DNA of 64,000 bases from Cyanophora paradoxa (lineage: Eukaryota; Glaucocystophyceae; Cyanophorales; Cyanophoraceae). The notes below the pieces were generated by a model. It saw only the letters and a program-made list of their open reading frames with translations. It was not told the origin of the DNA and made no database searches. The DNA is taken from NCBI GenBank assembly GCA_004431415.1, contig QPMI01000623.1, positions 104,470-168,469 of the forward strand, in the 5' to 3' direction. Shown piece by piece: positions 32,471 through 43,618 of this stretch; position 1 is the stretch's first letter, and each line of letters starts with the position of its first letter. The translations under genes and the position numbers were made by a program.

Positions 32471-34567
32471 TCATGGAGGGGGCGCTCCCTTCTCTTCCTC
32501 GTCCTCGCTGCTAGAGGGGGGGGCATCCTGCATGCGGCGCGCGGTGAGCGTGGGCGAGAGGCGGGGCGGTGTGGGCCAGGGGACGGACGGGAGGGTGGGT
32601 GGGGAGGGGCACGGGGGGGAAGGGCGAGGCGGCGAGGACGGGCTCGAGGGTGAGCTTGGGCACGGAGGCGCCGCTGGGGCGCAGCGCCTCCTGCGCCCCG
32701 GCCCCGTCACGGCCGGCAACGAGCGCCGGCGGGGCAAGGCCGCGGGCCCCGGGGACGCGCCACCTTCAGGGCCCCGGCGGGGGGCGACTGCTCGGGGCCG
32801 GCAAGGGCGGCGCCGAGGCCGACCGCGACGCGCTCTGCAGCCGGGTGACCTGCCCCCGCCCCGCCCCGCCTCACCCGGCGGCGGGGCGGCGAGCGCGGGG
32901 GGCGGGGGCGCGCCTCGAGGCCGAGGCGGGCGTTCTCGGAGGACATGCGGTTCAGCATCACCTCCGAGCGGGCCCATCTGCCGCCCCTCAGGCCCCGCCC
33001 CCGCCTTTCCCTGCCCCCGGCCCGCCGGCGCGCACTCGCGGGCCTTCTCCTCGGCCTTGCGGAGCTTCATCTGGAGCTGCGGGGGCGTGAGGGGCCGCGC
33101 GGGGCGCGGGCGCGGGGCCGGGGCGCACGGCGCGGTTCTCGGAGGCGAGGGCGCGGTGCTTCTCCATCCACTGCTGCGCATCCCTCTCCCCCGCCCCCGC
33201 CTCCGCCCCGCCCCCACCCCGACACCCCGCCCTGCTCCGCCTCGGCCCGCGCCTGCTCCGCCTCCGCGCGGGCGCGCTGCAGCTCGGCCTGGGCGGCGGC
33301 AGCGGCGGCGGCGGCGCGGGCCTCGGCGTCGGCGAGCTGGGCGGCGGCGGCGTCGCGCTGGGCGGCGGCCTCGGCGAGCTTCTTGCCCATGGCGTCGCGC
33401 TCGGCGCAGGCGAGGGCGAGCCGCTGCCGCGCGTGCGAGAGCTCCTCCTCCAGCGCCCCCGCTCCCCGCGGCCCCGCTCCTCCCCGGCCCGCGCCTCCCC
33501 AGCTGCCCTTCCCTCAGCGCTCCCCGGCGCGCGAGCCCGGCGGGGCGGAGCGGGGGCGACGCGCCTGCGCTGCCAGGGCGTCGCACTGGGCAGCGAGCGA
33601 TGCGGCCTGCGCGGGATTAGCGGGCGGGGCGGGGCGCAGAGCGGCGCGGCGAGGGCGGGCCTGCTCCCTGAGGCGCGCCGCCTCCTCCGCGGGGCCGCGC
33701 GCGGCGGCGGCGGCGCGGGCCTCGGCCTCCTCGAGGGCCGCCCGCGCCGCCTGCAGCTCGCCCCGCGCTGCCTCAAGCTCCGCGGCGAGCCCCCGCGCCT
33801 CCCGCTCCTTCGCCTCCGCGCGCCGCTGCGCCTGCGCGGCCGCCTCCTGCGGCCCCGCCGCCACGGCGCGCGCCCTGTCAAGCTCCCCCTTGATCTCCGC
33901 GCGCTCCGCCTCGGCGCGCTCGACGGTCTCTATCAGCAGTCGGAGCTCGACCGCCTGCTCGTCGATCAGCTCCTGCAGCAGCTCCGAGGCCTGCGCGCCC
34001 GTCAGCACTGCCCAGCCCCGCCCCACCCCGGACCCGGCCCCCGCCCCGACGCGCCTCGCGCTCCTGCAGCGCCAGCTGCAGGCGACGGTTGGAGGTTCGG
34101 GGGGAGAGCATCATCAGCAGCTGCTGCTTCGCCCACTTGCTCGTGAGGAACCGCGAGTTCGCCTGCGACGTGCGAGCTTAGCTGGGCGCGCATGGCCCCG
34201 TGCGCGCGGCCCGAGCACCAAATCGTCCACCAGCTGTCTCACGACGGCAATCATCTGCGCGAAAGCAGGCGGCGAGGTGAGAAAGTAGGCGCGCGCAAAG
34301 CAGCGGCCGAAGGCGGCGCGGCGCGGCAAGCGATGGTGCGGCGAGGTAGCCACGCCGTTCGTGAAACACAGAGAGGAATCTCCTACCTCGGCTCGTGCAA
34401 GCACCTCCATCACCTTCGAATTCACGGGGTTTTTCGACGCGAGCTCCATCAACTGCGACGCCAGGGAGTTAGCATCGCGAGTGCGCGTTCCCCTCTACAC
34501 GGCGCACCCTCGACCCCGCTCCGCCGAGCGAGGTCAACTCGCCGCCGGCGCCCCCGGAGGAGAACAT
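32471..34567 (-). CDS. Long coiled-coil protein A
   Basis: Unrecognised. Start MFSSGGAGGELTSLGGAGSR, spliced to LMELASKNPVNSKVMEVLAR, MIAVVRQLVDDL, SRFLTSKWAKQQLLMMLSPR and TSNRRLQLALQE. Then an extended coiled coil: ASELLQELIDEQAVELRLLI, TVERAEAERAEIKGELDRAR, RGLAAELEAARGELQAARAA, ALEEAEARAAAAARGPAEEA, and MGKKLAEAAAQRDAAAAQLA. A late exon is MLNRMSSENARLGLEA. The tail ends SSSEDEEEKGAPPP. The N-terminal helical segment before the coil could be a small folded domain. Introns include GC-donor ones (after LALQE). Its start is 148 bp from that of coiled-coil protein B, suggesting co-expression. Confidence 0.6.
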
Positions 34568-34715
34568 TGATGCCCGCTTTCTACGCACTCATGGCACACA
34601 TGCGTTTCCTGCGAGTCCTAAACGTTCGTTCGGCGAGCTCGCTGGCTGCGTGGTAGCCGCGGTAACTGGCGTAACCAGGCGGCTCCGGTCTGGGGTACCG
34701 GCGTCTTTCTGTGCC
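34568..34715. promoter_or_regulatory. 148-bp divergent promoter region
   Basis: Lies between the ATGs of coiled-coil genes A (-) and B (+). No TATA box evident. It must serve both genes if the chosen starts are right. Confidence 0.45.
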
Positions 34716-37323
34716 ATGGCAATGCCGGCCGAGGCCGGAGACGCAGCCAGTGCAATGGAGCGGGTCAGATCCGTGCTCGCCCGCGCGTCCGCGATGGCCA
34801 CTCTTAAGACGATGGCGGGTGCGCGCGGGCAAGGTCCCACGAGCTTGGCCAGGCGAACGCCTTTTCCCTTAGTTTGAACGTACTCATCCTCTACATTGCA
34901 GATGAGCTGCAACGCTCTAGGCGACAGTTGAGCTGCAACACGGCAACGACCCCGAGGACCAGCCGGCGAAGGGTCCGCGGCGCGGTCCGCAGACGCACGA
35001 TGTGACCCTAATGTCGGTGCACGTGCAGGATCTCAACAACGAGCAAGCGGAGCAGACGCTGGCGGCTCTCGCCGACATCACATTCGAACAAAATGCCGAG
35101 CTTGCGGCGCTGGAGGCCGAGATCGCGGGCCTCCGGAGCGAGGCTGTGCGGGCACGGCAGGAATGCACTTCGGTGGTCGAGGCGGCGAGGCAGCGAGTCG
35201 CAGCCGTCGAGGCACGTCGCCGGCAGCGAGCAGGTGTGAAGGGCCTGACTGGCGTTACGCGCAGGAGCGGGAGCGGGAGTGGCTGGCGGACCGGGACAGG
35301 CTGGTGCAGCGGGTGCGGACGGCAGGGCGAGGCCGGGGGTCTGGGTGCGAGAGGCGGGGCGCAGGTGAACGACCTGCGGGCGCGGGAGCTCAAGATGGAG
35401 GGCGAGCTGCAGGCCGCCCGCCACGAGGCACCCCGCCCGCCCCGCCCCGCCCCGCCCCGCTGAACCCGCTGCGCAGTGCCAGCCGCTGCTCGAGGAGCTG
35501 CGCGACTACGCGGCGCGGGAGGCCGAGGTGCCCCGCCCCGCCACTCCCCGCGCCGCGCCGCGCCAAGCGAGACGGGCGGCAGTGGGTGGCCGAGCGGGCA
35601 CACATGATGGCACAGCTGCGGCGGCCGCCCCCGGGGGCCCCCGAGAGCCCCGCCGGCGAGGCCGCCGTCCCCCGAGCCCCGCCAAGGCAACCCCTGCCCC
35701 CACCAGCCCCCCCCCCCCCCCCCCCTCCCCACGGCCGCCTCATCCGCTCACGAAACCGCGCTCTGGAAGGAGGCGCCAAGCGGGTCGAGCGGGTCTCAGC
35801 ACAGGGCGGCACCGAGGGCGCGGCCTGGGGACCCGGGAGCTCGGTGCGCGGCCCGGGCGCCGCCGCCGGCGCCTGGCGACGAGGCTCGCAGCGGGAGGCG
35901 TGGGGGCCGGGGGCTGGGCCGGAGGCGGGCGGGAGGAGGGCGGGGGTCGGCGCGGGGCCGTGGGCCGCGAAGCTGCCCGGGGCGGTCATCCTCGAGAACA
36001 TCACCCTCAAGGCCGCCCCGCCGGCCCGCCCCGCCGCCGCCTGCCTCACGCGGCCCCAGGAGCGGGTGCTGGAGCTCGAGCGGGCGGTGGCGCAGCTGCT
36101 CGCCGAGCTCCACGACCCCGGGCGCCCCGGCGGCCCCGGCGCCCTCCCCGCCCGGAGCCCGCCCCCGCAGAGTCCGCCCCGCCCGCCCGCCCCGCCTCGG
36201 GCCTCTCTGAGGGCGGAGCGGGTGCAGGGCGGGGCGGGAGGGTGGCGGGGAGGCGCTGCGGGAGGAGAACGGGGCGCTGCGGGCGGCGCTGGAGGCTGCG
36301 GAGGGCGCCTGCGCGCCCAGGAGGCCGCCCTCGCCGAGTCCGCCCCGCCGCCCCGTCCCGCCCCGCCCCGCCCCGCTTGACGCGGCGGGGCGGGCGCAGG
36401 CAGTCCCGCATCCACGCCCTCCTCGCCCGCCTCGGCTCCGAGAACGCCCGCCTCGGCGCCGAGGCCCGCCCGCCCCGCCTCGCCTCCCGCCCCGCCCCGC
36501 CTGACCCCCGCCCGCAGGTGAACCGGCTTCAGGCGGCCCTCACACAGGGGCAGGCCGGGGCGCCCGCCGAGGCCGCCCCCGCCGCCGCCCCTCCGCAGCG
36601 GCCGCCTCGGCGGCTTCGGGGACCCCACCGCAGCCGGCCGCCCGCGGGGATCCTTCTCCTCGCCGCCCCGCCGGTTGCGGGGCCGGCGGGGCCGGCGGGG
36701 GCGCGCGGGCGCCGCCGCGGACGCCGCCGACGCCTGAGGCGGCGACGTCGGCGTCGCTACAGAGCACGCCCGAGGGGGGCGGCCTCTCCCCGGCCCCGCT
36801 CCGGCCCGCGCCGGCTGGCGCGAGGCCTCGAGCGGCGCCGAGCCGCGCCTGCCGCTCTCGCCCTGGGGCCCGCCCCCCTCGCCCCGCCCTCGACCGCCTC
36901 CTCCGAGTCCGGGCGGGCGCCGGGACGCCGCCCACCGCCCCGCCCCTCCTCCCCGCCTCAAGGCCCTCGCCGAGCCCGCCCCGCCCCCGCCCGCCCGCCC
37001 CGGCCCCGCCCCACCCCCGCCCCGCGCCCGCGCCCCTCCCAAGGCCCCCTCCCCCGCGCCGTGGCGGGGGCGAGGGCGGGGCGGGGCGGGGGCCGGTCCC
37101 TGTGGTTCCGCTGGTGACGGCGCTGCGGAACCCGTGCGTGGGGGGCGTGCCGCCGCAGGCCCCCTCCCTCTTCGAGGGTGCGGGGCGGGAGGCGCTGGCC
37201 GAGGCGCGGCGGGAGTGGCGCGCGATGCTCGCGGGGCCGCAGGCCGCGCTGAGCCCGCCGGGCGGCACCGTCCCCGACGGGCGTCGCGAGATCGCCTCCC
37301 TCGTCGGGCGCTCCCCGCTCTGA
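34716..37323 (+). CDS. Long coiled-coil protein B
   Basis: Unrecognised. Exon 1 is MAMPAEAGDAASAMERVRSV then LARASAMATLKTMA. A GT-AG intron leads to VELQHGNDPEDQPAKGPRRG, TLMSVHVQDLNNEQAEQTLA, ADITFEQNAELAALEAEIAG and LRSEAVRARQECTSVVEAAR. Later short coiled-coil exons: YAQEREREWLADRDRLVQR, VNDLRARELKMEGELQAARH, CQPLLEELRDYAAREAE, WVAERAHMMAQLR, ERVLELERAVAQLLAELHD, IHALLARLGSENARLGAEA, and VNRLQAALTQ. The last exon is VPLVTALRNPCVGGVPPQAP then SLFEGAGREALAEARREWRA, ending IASLVGRSPL. The LGSENARLGAEA exon resembles the MSSENARLGLEA exon of neighbour A, with an intron at the same place, hinting at a distant inverted duplication. One intron carries a 19-nt poly-C tract. Confidence 0.6.
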
Positions 37324-38552
37324 GGCCCGCCCCGCCCCGCCCTCCACGTGTACACCCTCTCGCACGCTTTTTCTTTGAATCTCCGAGCGTAGGAACAGTG
37401 AATCATTACAGCAGAATAGTGAATCATTACAGTAACATTACAATCCCACGATCGCCGAGTCGTGTCTGCCCAGTGCACGTGGCACGTGGCCCAGTGGATC
37501 ATTGGATAATCCGGCCTGGCCCAGTGGCGGCCCCCGGCCCGGCGGGACCGGGGCCAGTCCAGTCCGACGATCACCGGCGAGTTCAAAGCCGGCCCGGCGG
37601 GCTTGTAATTGCAACACGTACCGTAGTACGGTAATAAGCTACTAAGTTACTTGAAATGCCATCTATATACTATCATAGTATGATACGATATATATCATAG
37701 TATGCATCATCATGAAACTTGCCAATTGCAAGTTGAAATGTTCAAGGTTCAATCAAGCTTAACTTTAGTAAGGTTTCAAGTTTCAAGCTTCAAGGCTTGC
37801 CAGTCACTGAGTGTTCCGAAGTTCAATGTTGCCACGCCTTCAAGGCCCTGAGGCTTGCAAACTTTACTTGCATGCGCAATTGAAGGCCGCCCGGCGGCCG
37901 GCGCCGGGCTTCCAACTTGGCAACTTGGCAAGCCTTGACTCTGTGACCGTCGGACTTCGTGGGAACTTCGGAATCATGATTATCATGCCGTGATGCATCA
38001 TGATCATCATGGCATGGCATGACCGTCGGACCGACGGACTCCGGATCCAGGCTCCGAGTCGCCGAGTCGCGATCGGTGATGAGGCTGCGCTTTCATATGC
38101 CAGCCGCTGAGCTGCCATGGCCAGGCTGCAGTCTGCCAGGCTGATCATGAACTTTTGAACTTCGGAAGCCTCAGGGCCTCATGTCATGAGATCGATGATC
38201 AGGGCCGGCGCCCCCGGGCCCGGGCCTACCGTAGTACGAGCCTCGGAGCTCTCACATGCCATGATGAATTCGAATGTTTAACAGCCTCCCACTGCTCACC
38301 GGGCCCGGCCCAGCCTCCCATGAGCTTGCCGGAGTTCTGGGACGCTGCCATGGGCCATGCATATGGTGACTTAACAAGGCCCAGCAGCTGCAGCTGGCCC
38401 CTGGCACGCGCGTAGTGGCCCCGTCGCGTCGCCTCCGCCAAGCTTCGCTCTGTCATCGCACCACAGCGCCAGACAGGTACAGTGAAACACGCTGCCTACG
38501 GGGCTCCTGTTGAAAGTAGGGAGGGGCGGTGGAGGGGGAGGGGGGGGGCGGC
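37324..38552. other. AT-richer palindromic island
   Basis: 1.2 kb without a gene between two convergent genes. Dense inverted and direct repeats: ccgtagtacgg (37621), actatcatagtatgat and its echo (37666-37705), a family of ttgcaagtt/caagcttcaagg words (37720-37880), and catgatcatcatggcatg words (37975-38025). Two copies of the taccgtagtac motif (37619, 38228). It has the lowest GC in the right half of the window. Confidence 0.6.
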
Positions 38553-39898
38553 CTAGAAGGAGAGGCCGAGGGCGATACCTGGCGCGGCGGTCAAGCGGGG
38601 CGCCACGCAGGGGCGGCTCGGGGGCGGGGGGCGGGGGCGCGGGCACCGTTGGCGAAGTGGACGAGGAGGACGACGAAGGCGGCCACGCCGAGGTAGGCGT
38701 GGGCGTTGCGGGCGGTCTCGCGGGAGGCGCCGCCGAAGGCGAGGGGGATGAAGGCGTTGACGACGAGCATGGCGAGGGCCAGGATGGCCGTGTAGTAGTG
38801 CCCGCTCTTCTGGATCTCCTGGCTCTGCATCACCATCGAGAGCAGGCCCCCCGTCGAGCCCAGGAAGAAGAAGAACTGCCCCCCGCCCGCCCCCCGAGAT
38901 CGGCCCCCGCGGCGCCGTCAGCCGGGGCTGGGGCGGGGGCGGGGCCGGGGCCGCACGGTGGCGACGGGCAGGAGCGAGGTGTGCAGCTCGATGGCCTTAG
39001 CGACGTCCTTCGGGTTCATCTGCGTCCGCCCCGCCCCCCGTGAGCACAACGCCGAGGCGAGGTGGCGGCGGCGGGGGGCCGGCCTTGTCGCCCTTGCGGA
39101 GGCGGTTGTTGCGGATCTTCCAGCCGGCGTCGACTCCGACGCCGCCCATCGCGAAGAGCACCACCGACATGAAGAAGGGGTGGCCCCAGTGCACTGGCCC
39201 CCGCCCCGAGCCCTGTCAGCCGCCCCGCCGCCTCGTCGGCCGCGGGGCGCGGCGGGGGCGCACCGAGCGGCTCCGGGAGGTTCAGCGCGGTGAAGTAGTC
39301 CGCAATCGGCTGCGCGCGGAGCGTCACCCGCTACCTCGCACCTCGCGCGGCGCCGGCGGATGGGCACGGCGGCACCCTGCGCGACGTGTTAGGGGCGCGA
39401 CAGGCGGCGGCTGCCGGGGGGGGCCGAGGCTCGCGCTCACTTGAGTGAAGCGGCGAGGCCGGAGTCGGCGGCCGCAGCAAGGAGGAGGGCCGGAAGGGCG
39501 ACGCTGTTGAGGGAGAACGGGGCCAGCGCCGCCTTCTCCTCCTCCTGCTTCTTGCAAACGATCGGGGCGGCAACCGCGAACTGACGAGGGGAGGCGGCAA
39601 AGGTCTTCTTCACGCCGAAGAACTGGCTGCGCGCAACCACGGCCGCATTCCGCGCCGCCGCCTGCGGCTGCGCATTCACGTGTGATGCCGCAAGCGGTCG
39701 ATCCGGTCGCAGCCGGCGAGCCGCCGCGTAGATTGCGAGCGTTCAGGCTAACATAGTATCTAGATGCTGCCCAGGCGAGGGAGGGCGCCGATCGGGAAAG
39801 TTCGCACGTGCGCGCACCTTCGACAGGCACCGGGAGGCCGCGGCGGGGCTGGCGAACGAGGAAGACGCAATGGCCGGCACGGGGGTGATGAATGCCAT
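38553..39898 (-). CDS. Plastid DUF4079-like membrane protein
   Basis: Integral membrane protein with a plastid transit peptide. Exon 1, MAFITPVPAIASSSFASPAA then ASRCLSK, joins by a GTGCGC...GCGCAG intron to PQAAARNAAVVARSQFFGVK. Then PFSLNSVALPALLLAAAADS, IADYFTALNLPEPL, VHWGHPFFMSVVLFAMGGVG, VDAGWKIRNNRLRKGDKA, DVAKAIELHTSLLPV, FFFFLGSTGGLLSMVMQSQE, IQKSGHYYTAILALAMLVVN, AFIPLAFGG, RETARNAHAYLGVAAFVVLL, and VHFANG, with a last tiny exon completing IALGLSF. Four to five hydrophobic segments with conserved His residues fit the DUF4079 family of cyanobacterial/plastid proteins, whose function is unknown. It is head-to-head with a lumen protein gene 121 bp away. Confidence 0.75.
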
Positions 39899-40019
39899 GG
39901 TTGCTACGCGCAGGGGCCGAACTTGAAACTGCTGACGACCACCTACTCGAACAAATGCGAACGAAGTGCGATCTCGGTATCCCAACCATTGCGGTGTAAC
40001 GCCGGTGTTGGATCATAGT
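39899..40019. promoter_or_regulatory. 121-bp divergent promoter of two plastid-protein genes
   Basis: Separates the ATGs of the DUF4079-like gene (-) and the thylakoid-lumen gene (+). AT-richer in its right half. Both products are plastid-directed, so a shared promoter would co-regulate them. Confidence 0.5.
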
Positions 40020-41185
40020 ATGGCGTCGGCGTTTGCAACTGTGCCAGCAATGGCTGTACCAGCGTCGCTGGGCTGGACCCTCACGCCGCGTGCGCTTGCG
40101 CGTGCGCGGGCGCCGGTGCGGGCGCGACCCGACGCCTGCGCGTGGCGCGCGGTGCGGGCGGAGAGTGACGTGAAGTTCGAGGCGGATGCTCGGCCTACGC
40201 GCCGGGAGGCGCTGGGCCTGGCGGCGGCGGCGGTGGCGTCGGCGGCGGCGTCGCTGTCAACACCGGCGCTCGCGTCGGCGGCGGACGAGGCGGGAGAGAT
40301 GTGCGCGGCGGAGCCGGGCGCTTCGTGCGCGGCGTCTACCGGCGGAGCGTCGGCCGCCGGGCGAATCTCGCTCAGCACGGGCCGGGGCCGGGTCCGCGCC
40401 GCCGCTTCGCCCGCTCCGCGCGCGCGGGTGGGGCGGCTGACGGGGTCGGGGCGGGGAGCTCTCGGTGGGGGTCTACCCGGACTTCGCGTACAACGCGGAG
40501 GGCTTCGGTGGCGAGGGGACCTACCGCGTCGCCCCCGACGGGCGCACCGCCGACTTCGCCTTCCCCGCCGACGCCCTCTCCATCCCCCCAATGAGCTGGC
40601 GCACCGCCTCCATCCTCGGCCGTCCGCCCCGCCCGCGCCCGCGCCCGCGCCCGCCGCGACGCCCCGCGGGCGCAGTGCCGCTGCCGCCCTTCCTCGAGAT
40701 CCGCATCACGCCGCGCGAGGCGACGGGCACGTACGACCTCACGACCGGCGAGTTCAAGATGGCCTTCGACGCCAAGGTGCGCCCCGCCCGCAGAGTCCCC
40801 GAGGTGCCCCGGGGCGACGCTGCTGCAGTTCCAGCTCTTCCTCGCCGGCTCCGCCGCCTTCGTGCCGATCTCAGTCGTCACGAACCTGACCAGTGCGCCG
40901 CGCCCGCCCCCGCGCGCCACGCCGGCCGGCCTCGACGCGGCCCAGCCGGAGAGAGCGCGGGGCTGTTCAAGCGGGCGGCGGGGGCGGCGATCGACGAGAC
41001 GGGGGCGGGGCGACTGGTGGGGGTGGCGGTGGTGCCGCGGACGGGGGACGGGTTCATGGACGGCTTCCTCGGGCTCCCGGTGAGGCCCCCCGCCCCGCCC
41101 CGAGGCCCCCGCCCCGACCGCCCCGGCCCCGCAGACCGACACCCTCGCCGAGCTCCCCGTGCGGCTCTCCTTCGCCCCCGCCTAG
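40020..41185 (+). CDS. Thylakoid-lumen protein with twin-arginine signal
   Basis: Presequence in two parts: MASAFATVPAMAVPASLGWT then an Arg-rich transit region, followed by RREALGLAAAAVASAAASLS ending TPALASA. The second part is a twin-Arg, hydrophobic, AXA-ending signal typical of Tat-dependent import into the thylakoid lumen. Mature exons: LSVGVYPDFAYNAEGFGGEG, TYRVAPDGRTADFAFPADAL, LEIRITPREATGTYDLTTGE, FKMAFDAK, FQLFLAGSAAFVPISVVTNL, SAGLFKRAAGAAIDETGAGR then LVGVAVVPRTGDGFMDGFLG, and LAELPVRLSFAPA before the stop. I do not recognise the fold. The intron after SIL begins with GC (G|GCCGTC). The first intron's donor is unclear. Roughly 300 residues. Confidence 0.68.
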
Positions 41186-41301
41186 CCCCGGACCCGGCGC
41201 CCCCCGCCCGCCCGCCCCGCCCGCCACGCGCCCCCGCCCCTTCCGAGCGCAAGAGTATTGCGAGAGAGCGTGGGGAGCGTGCTGGGGAGCTCGGGGCGGG
41301 G

Positions 41302-43000
41302 TCACGGGGCGGGGCGGGCGGGGGCGGGGCCGTCGGGGGAGGCGCGCCCCTCGAAGAAGGCCTTCTCGGGGGCGGGGGCGGGCGGGGCGGGGGCCGGGGG
41401 CGCGGGGCGCCCCACGAGGCGGAGGAGGAAGGCGCGCGTCTCGACGGGGTTCTTGGCGTACCCCTCGAGGAGCATGCCCGCGGCGAGGAGGCCCGTGGCG
41501 AGCAGGTGGCCCACGTGGAGCGCCTTCGGGAAGAGCAGGAAGCTCAGCACGATCTGCCGCCCCGCCCCCGCCCCCAGGCCTCAGCGCGGAGGGCGGCGCG
41601 GCACGGGCGGGGCCGGCGAACGGTGAGGAGTTTGCGGCAGCTACGCAGAGGGGGCGGGGCGGCGGGGTGAGACGGGGAGGCGCGCGGGGCCGAGGCGGGG
41701 AGATGGGTCCCGACCTGGTGACGACGACGCAGGTGACCGCGCCGAAGCGCTCGACGAGGACGAGCACGGCGTAGGTCCCCAGGTACGAGAAGAACCCGAA
41801 GACCAGCATCAGCGCGTACAGCTCCGGCCGCCCGCTGCAGAAGCGCAGCGCCGCCGCCAGCTCCCCGCTCCACGCGACGTACCCCACGCACAGCAGCGAC
41901 GCCGCCAGGTACGTCTGCGCCCCGCTCGCCCCGCGCCCCACCCCGCGCCCCCGGCCCCGGCCCGCACCCACTGGACCATCTCCGTGAGGGAGCACTGCGC
42001 CGGCGTCAGGCGGGGCCGGCGGGGGCGGGGGCGGGCGCGGGGGCGGGGCGGGGACCTTGTGGGCGCGGAGGAGCTTCTCCTGGGCGTTGCCGATGAATGC
42101 GTCTGCGAGGAGGGCGAGGAGGAGGACGGCAACGCCGGTCCACGAGAACTTTGCCTGGACGCGCACGTCCACCAGCCTGCCGCCCCCGCCTCGCGCGCCG
42201 GCTCCCGTGCGCGCGGGGGCGGAGGGGGCGGGCGGACGTGAAGGATGCGAGGCCGACGAAGAAGCACAGCGCCGACGCGTAGTCCTGCCGCCCCCTCGGC
42301 CCCGCATCCCCGAGGCCGCCCACGGGGGGGGGGGGGGGGGGGGGGGGCGGGCGGGCGGGGCGGGCCATGAGCTTGTACTTCTTGCCGAGGAGGAGGGTGC
42401 CGACGAGCATGACGGGGATCACCTTCGCCGACTTGAAGACGACCTGCCGCCCCCTCGCGCCCGGCCCCGCGCGCCCGGCCCCGTGCGCCGCGCCGCGCCG
42501 CGCGCACGAGGATGGGGTACGTGCAATAGTTGAGGCTCGCGTTCGACAGGCCCATCGACACGAGCAGCAGCGCCCCGATGACCGCGTACCTGCCGCCCCA
42601 GCCCCTCGCCTCGCGCCCCGCGCCGGCAGGGGGTTGGCGAGGGGGCGGGGAGGGGGCGGGCGGGGGCGTGCCACTTGGCGGGGGCTGAGACTTTGGTGGG
42701 GCAGCCCTCGCGCATGCGCTCGAGGGTGGAGAGGGCGAGGCCGAGCACGAAGGAGACCCCCACCATGAAGAACGCGAAGTCGAACCCCTCCACCGTGAAG
42801 ATCAGCTCTGCCCCGCCCCAGCTCAGCTGCAGCCGCCGCCCGCCGCCCCGGCATCCGGCGGTCGCGCCGCTGCTGCCGTGCGCCGGCGCGCTCGGACCTT
42901 GGATGTAGCTGTGCGCCTGGTACAGCACCAGAACGGATCCAGCGGCAATCGCGAACTGCGTGTTGCGCGGCCGCCGATCCAGGAACTTGCTGATGTCCAT
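41302..43000 (-). CDS. SLC35B-type nucleotide-sugar / PAPS transporter
   Basis: Multi-pass Golgi/ER transporter. Start MDISKFLDRRPRNTQFAIAA. Exons: FTVEGFDFAFFMVGVSFVLG, YAVIGALLLVSMGLSNASLN, VVFKSAKVIPVMLVGTLLLG, DYASALCFFVGLASF, QAKFSWTGVAVLLLALLADA then FIGNAQEKLL, TYLAASLLCVGYVAWSGELA, YALMLVFGFFSYLGTYAVLV then ERFGAVTCVVVT, and IVLSFLLFPKALHVGHLLAT. The 'FK(S/A)xKVIPVML' element and the 'TVLV/TCVVVT...IVLSF' end are hallmarks of the SLC35B2/B3 (PAPS) and related UDP-galactose carriers. Substrate cannot be settled. The intron before DYASAL has a GC donor and a 24-nt poly-C (sense) tract. Convergent with the lumen gene, 116 bp apart. Confidence 0.8.
42324..42347 (-). repeat. 24-nt poly-C tract (sense) in transporter intron
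   Basis: A G run on plus, C on the gene strand, within the GC-AG intron separating KKYKLM from DYASALCFF. The 3' half of the same intron is G-rich (gggccgagggggcggcag). Confidence 0.8.
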
Positions 43001-43618
43001 CGCGGAGGGGGGGCGCGCGACGCTGGTAAGCTCGGTCGATGCTCTGCGCGCGCTGTGGGCTGCCGCCTCGCAACCAGCGGTGTCGAAAGCTGTCGCACCG
43101 CCGCGCGCGCCCCAGACCCAGTGCCGCGCGCCGCGCTACACTACTGAACTAACCGCCGGTAGTCAGTACCAGGTTCGCGCAGCCTTCCAGCCGCTAGCTA
43201 GCTACGTATACGTATGGAGTGCTTTTTAGTTAGATGAACCGCGGCGGAAACGTTAACTGGACTCCCGCGCGCGAGAGTAGGTTGAACTTGATGCGGTACC
43301 CGGGTCGAACGACAAAGTTGGACATACGTATACTCCGGACAAATTAAAGCGCCGCCGGGCCGATCGAGTGGCAAGTGAACGACGCGGCCGCGGCAAGTGA
43401 ACATCGATATCTAGATCTGTTTTTCGCATGTGCGTGCGGGGCCCGGGGTACGCCTCGCGTCGCTTCAGCACAACGGTTCAGTACAGATTCAGCATCGTTG
43501 CGTTTGTTAACACTGGCAGACTAGCTTGCGCTAGCTGCGGACATCGTTTGAAGTTCTATACAGAGGGTTTGCATGGAGCTCTACGATAGCTGCGTGCGAC
43601 GACACGCGGCGCTGCTGC
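43001..43618. other. Intergenic, AT-richer with palindromic words
   Basis: Between the transporter start and topoisomerase stop (both minus). gctagctagctacgtatacg near 43192-43211 and catatg/cgatatc words. No coding signal. It should hold the transporter promoter and the topoisomerase 3' end. Confidence 0.45.
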
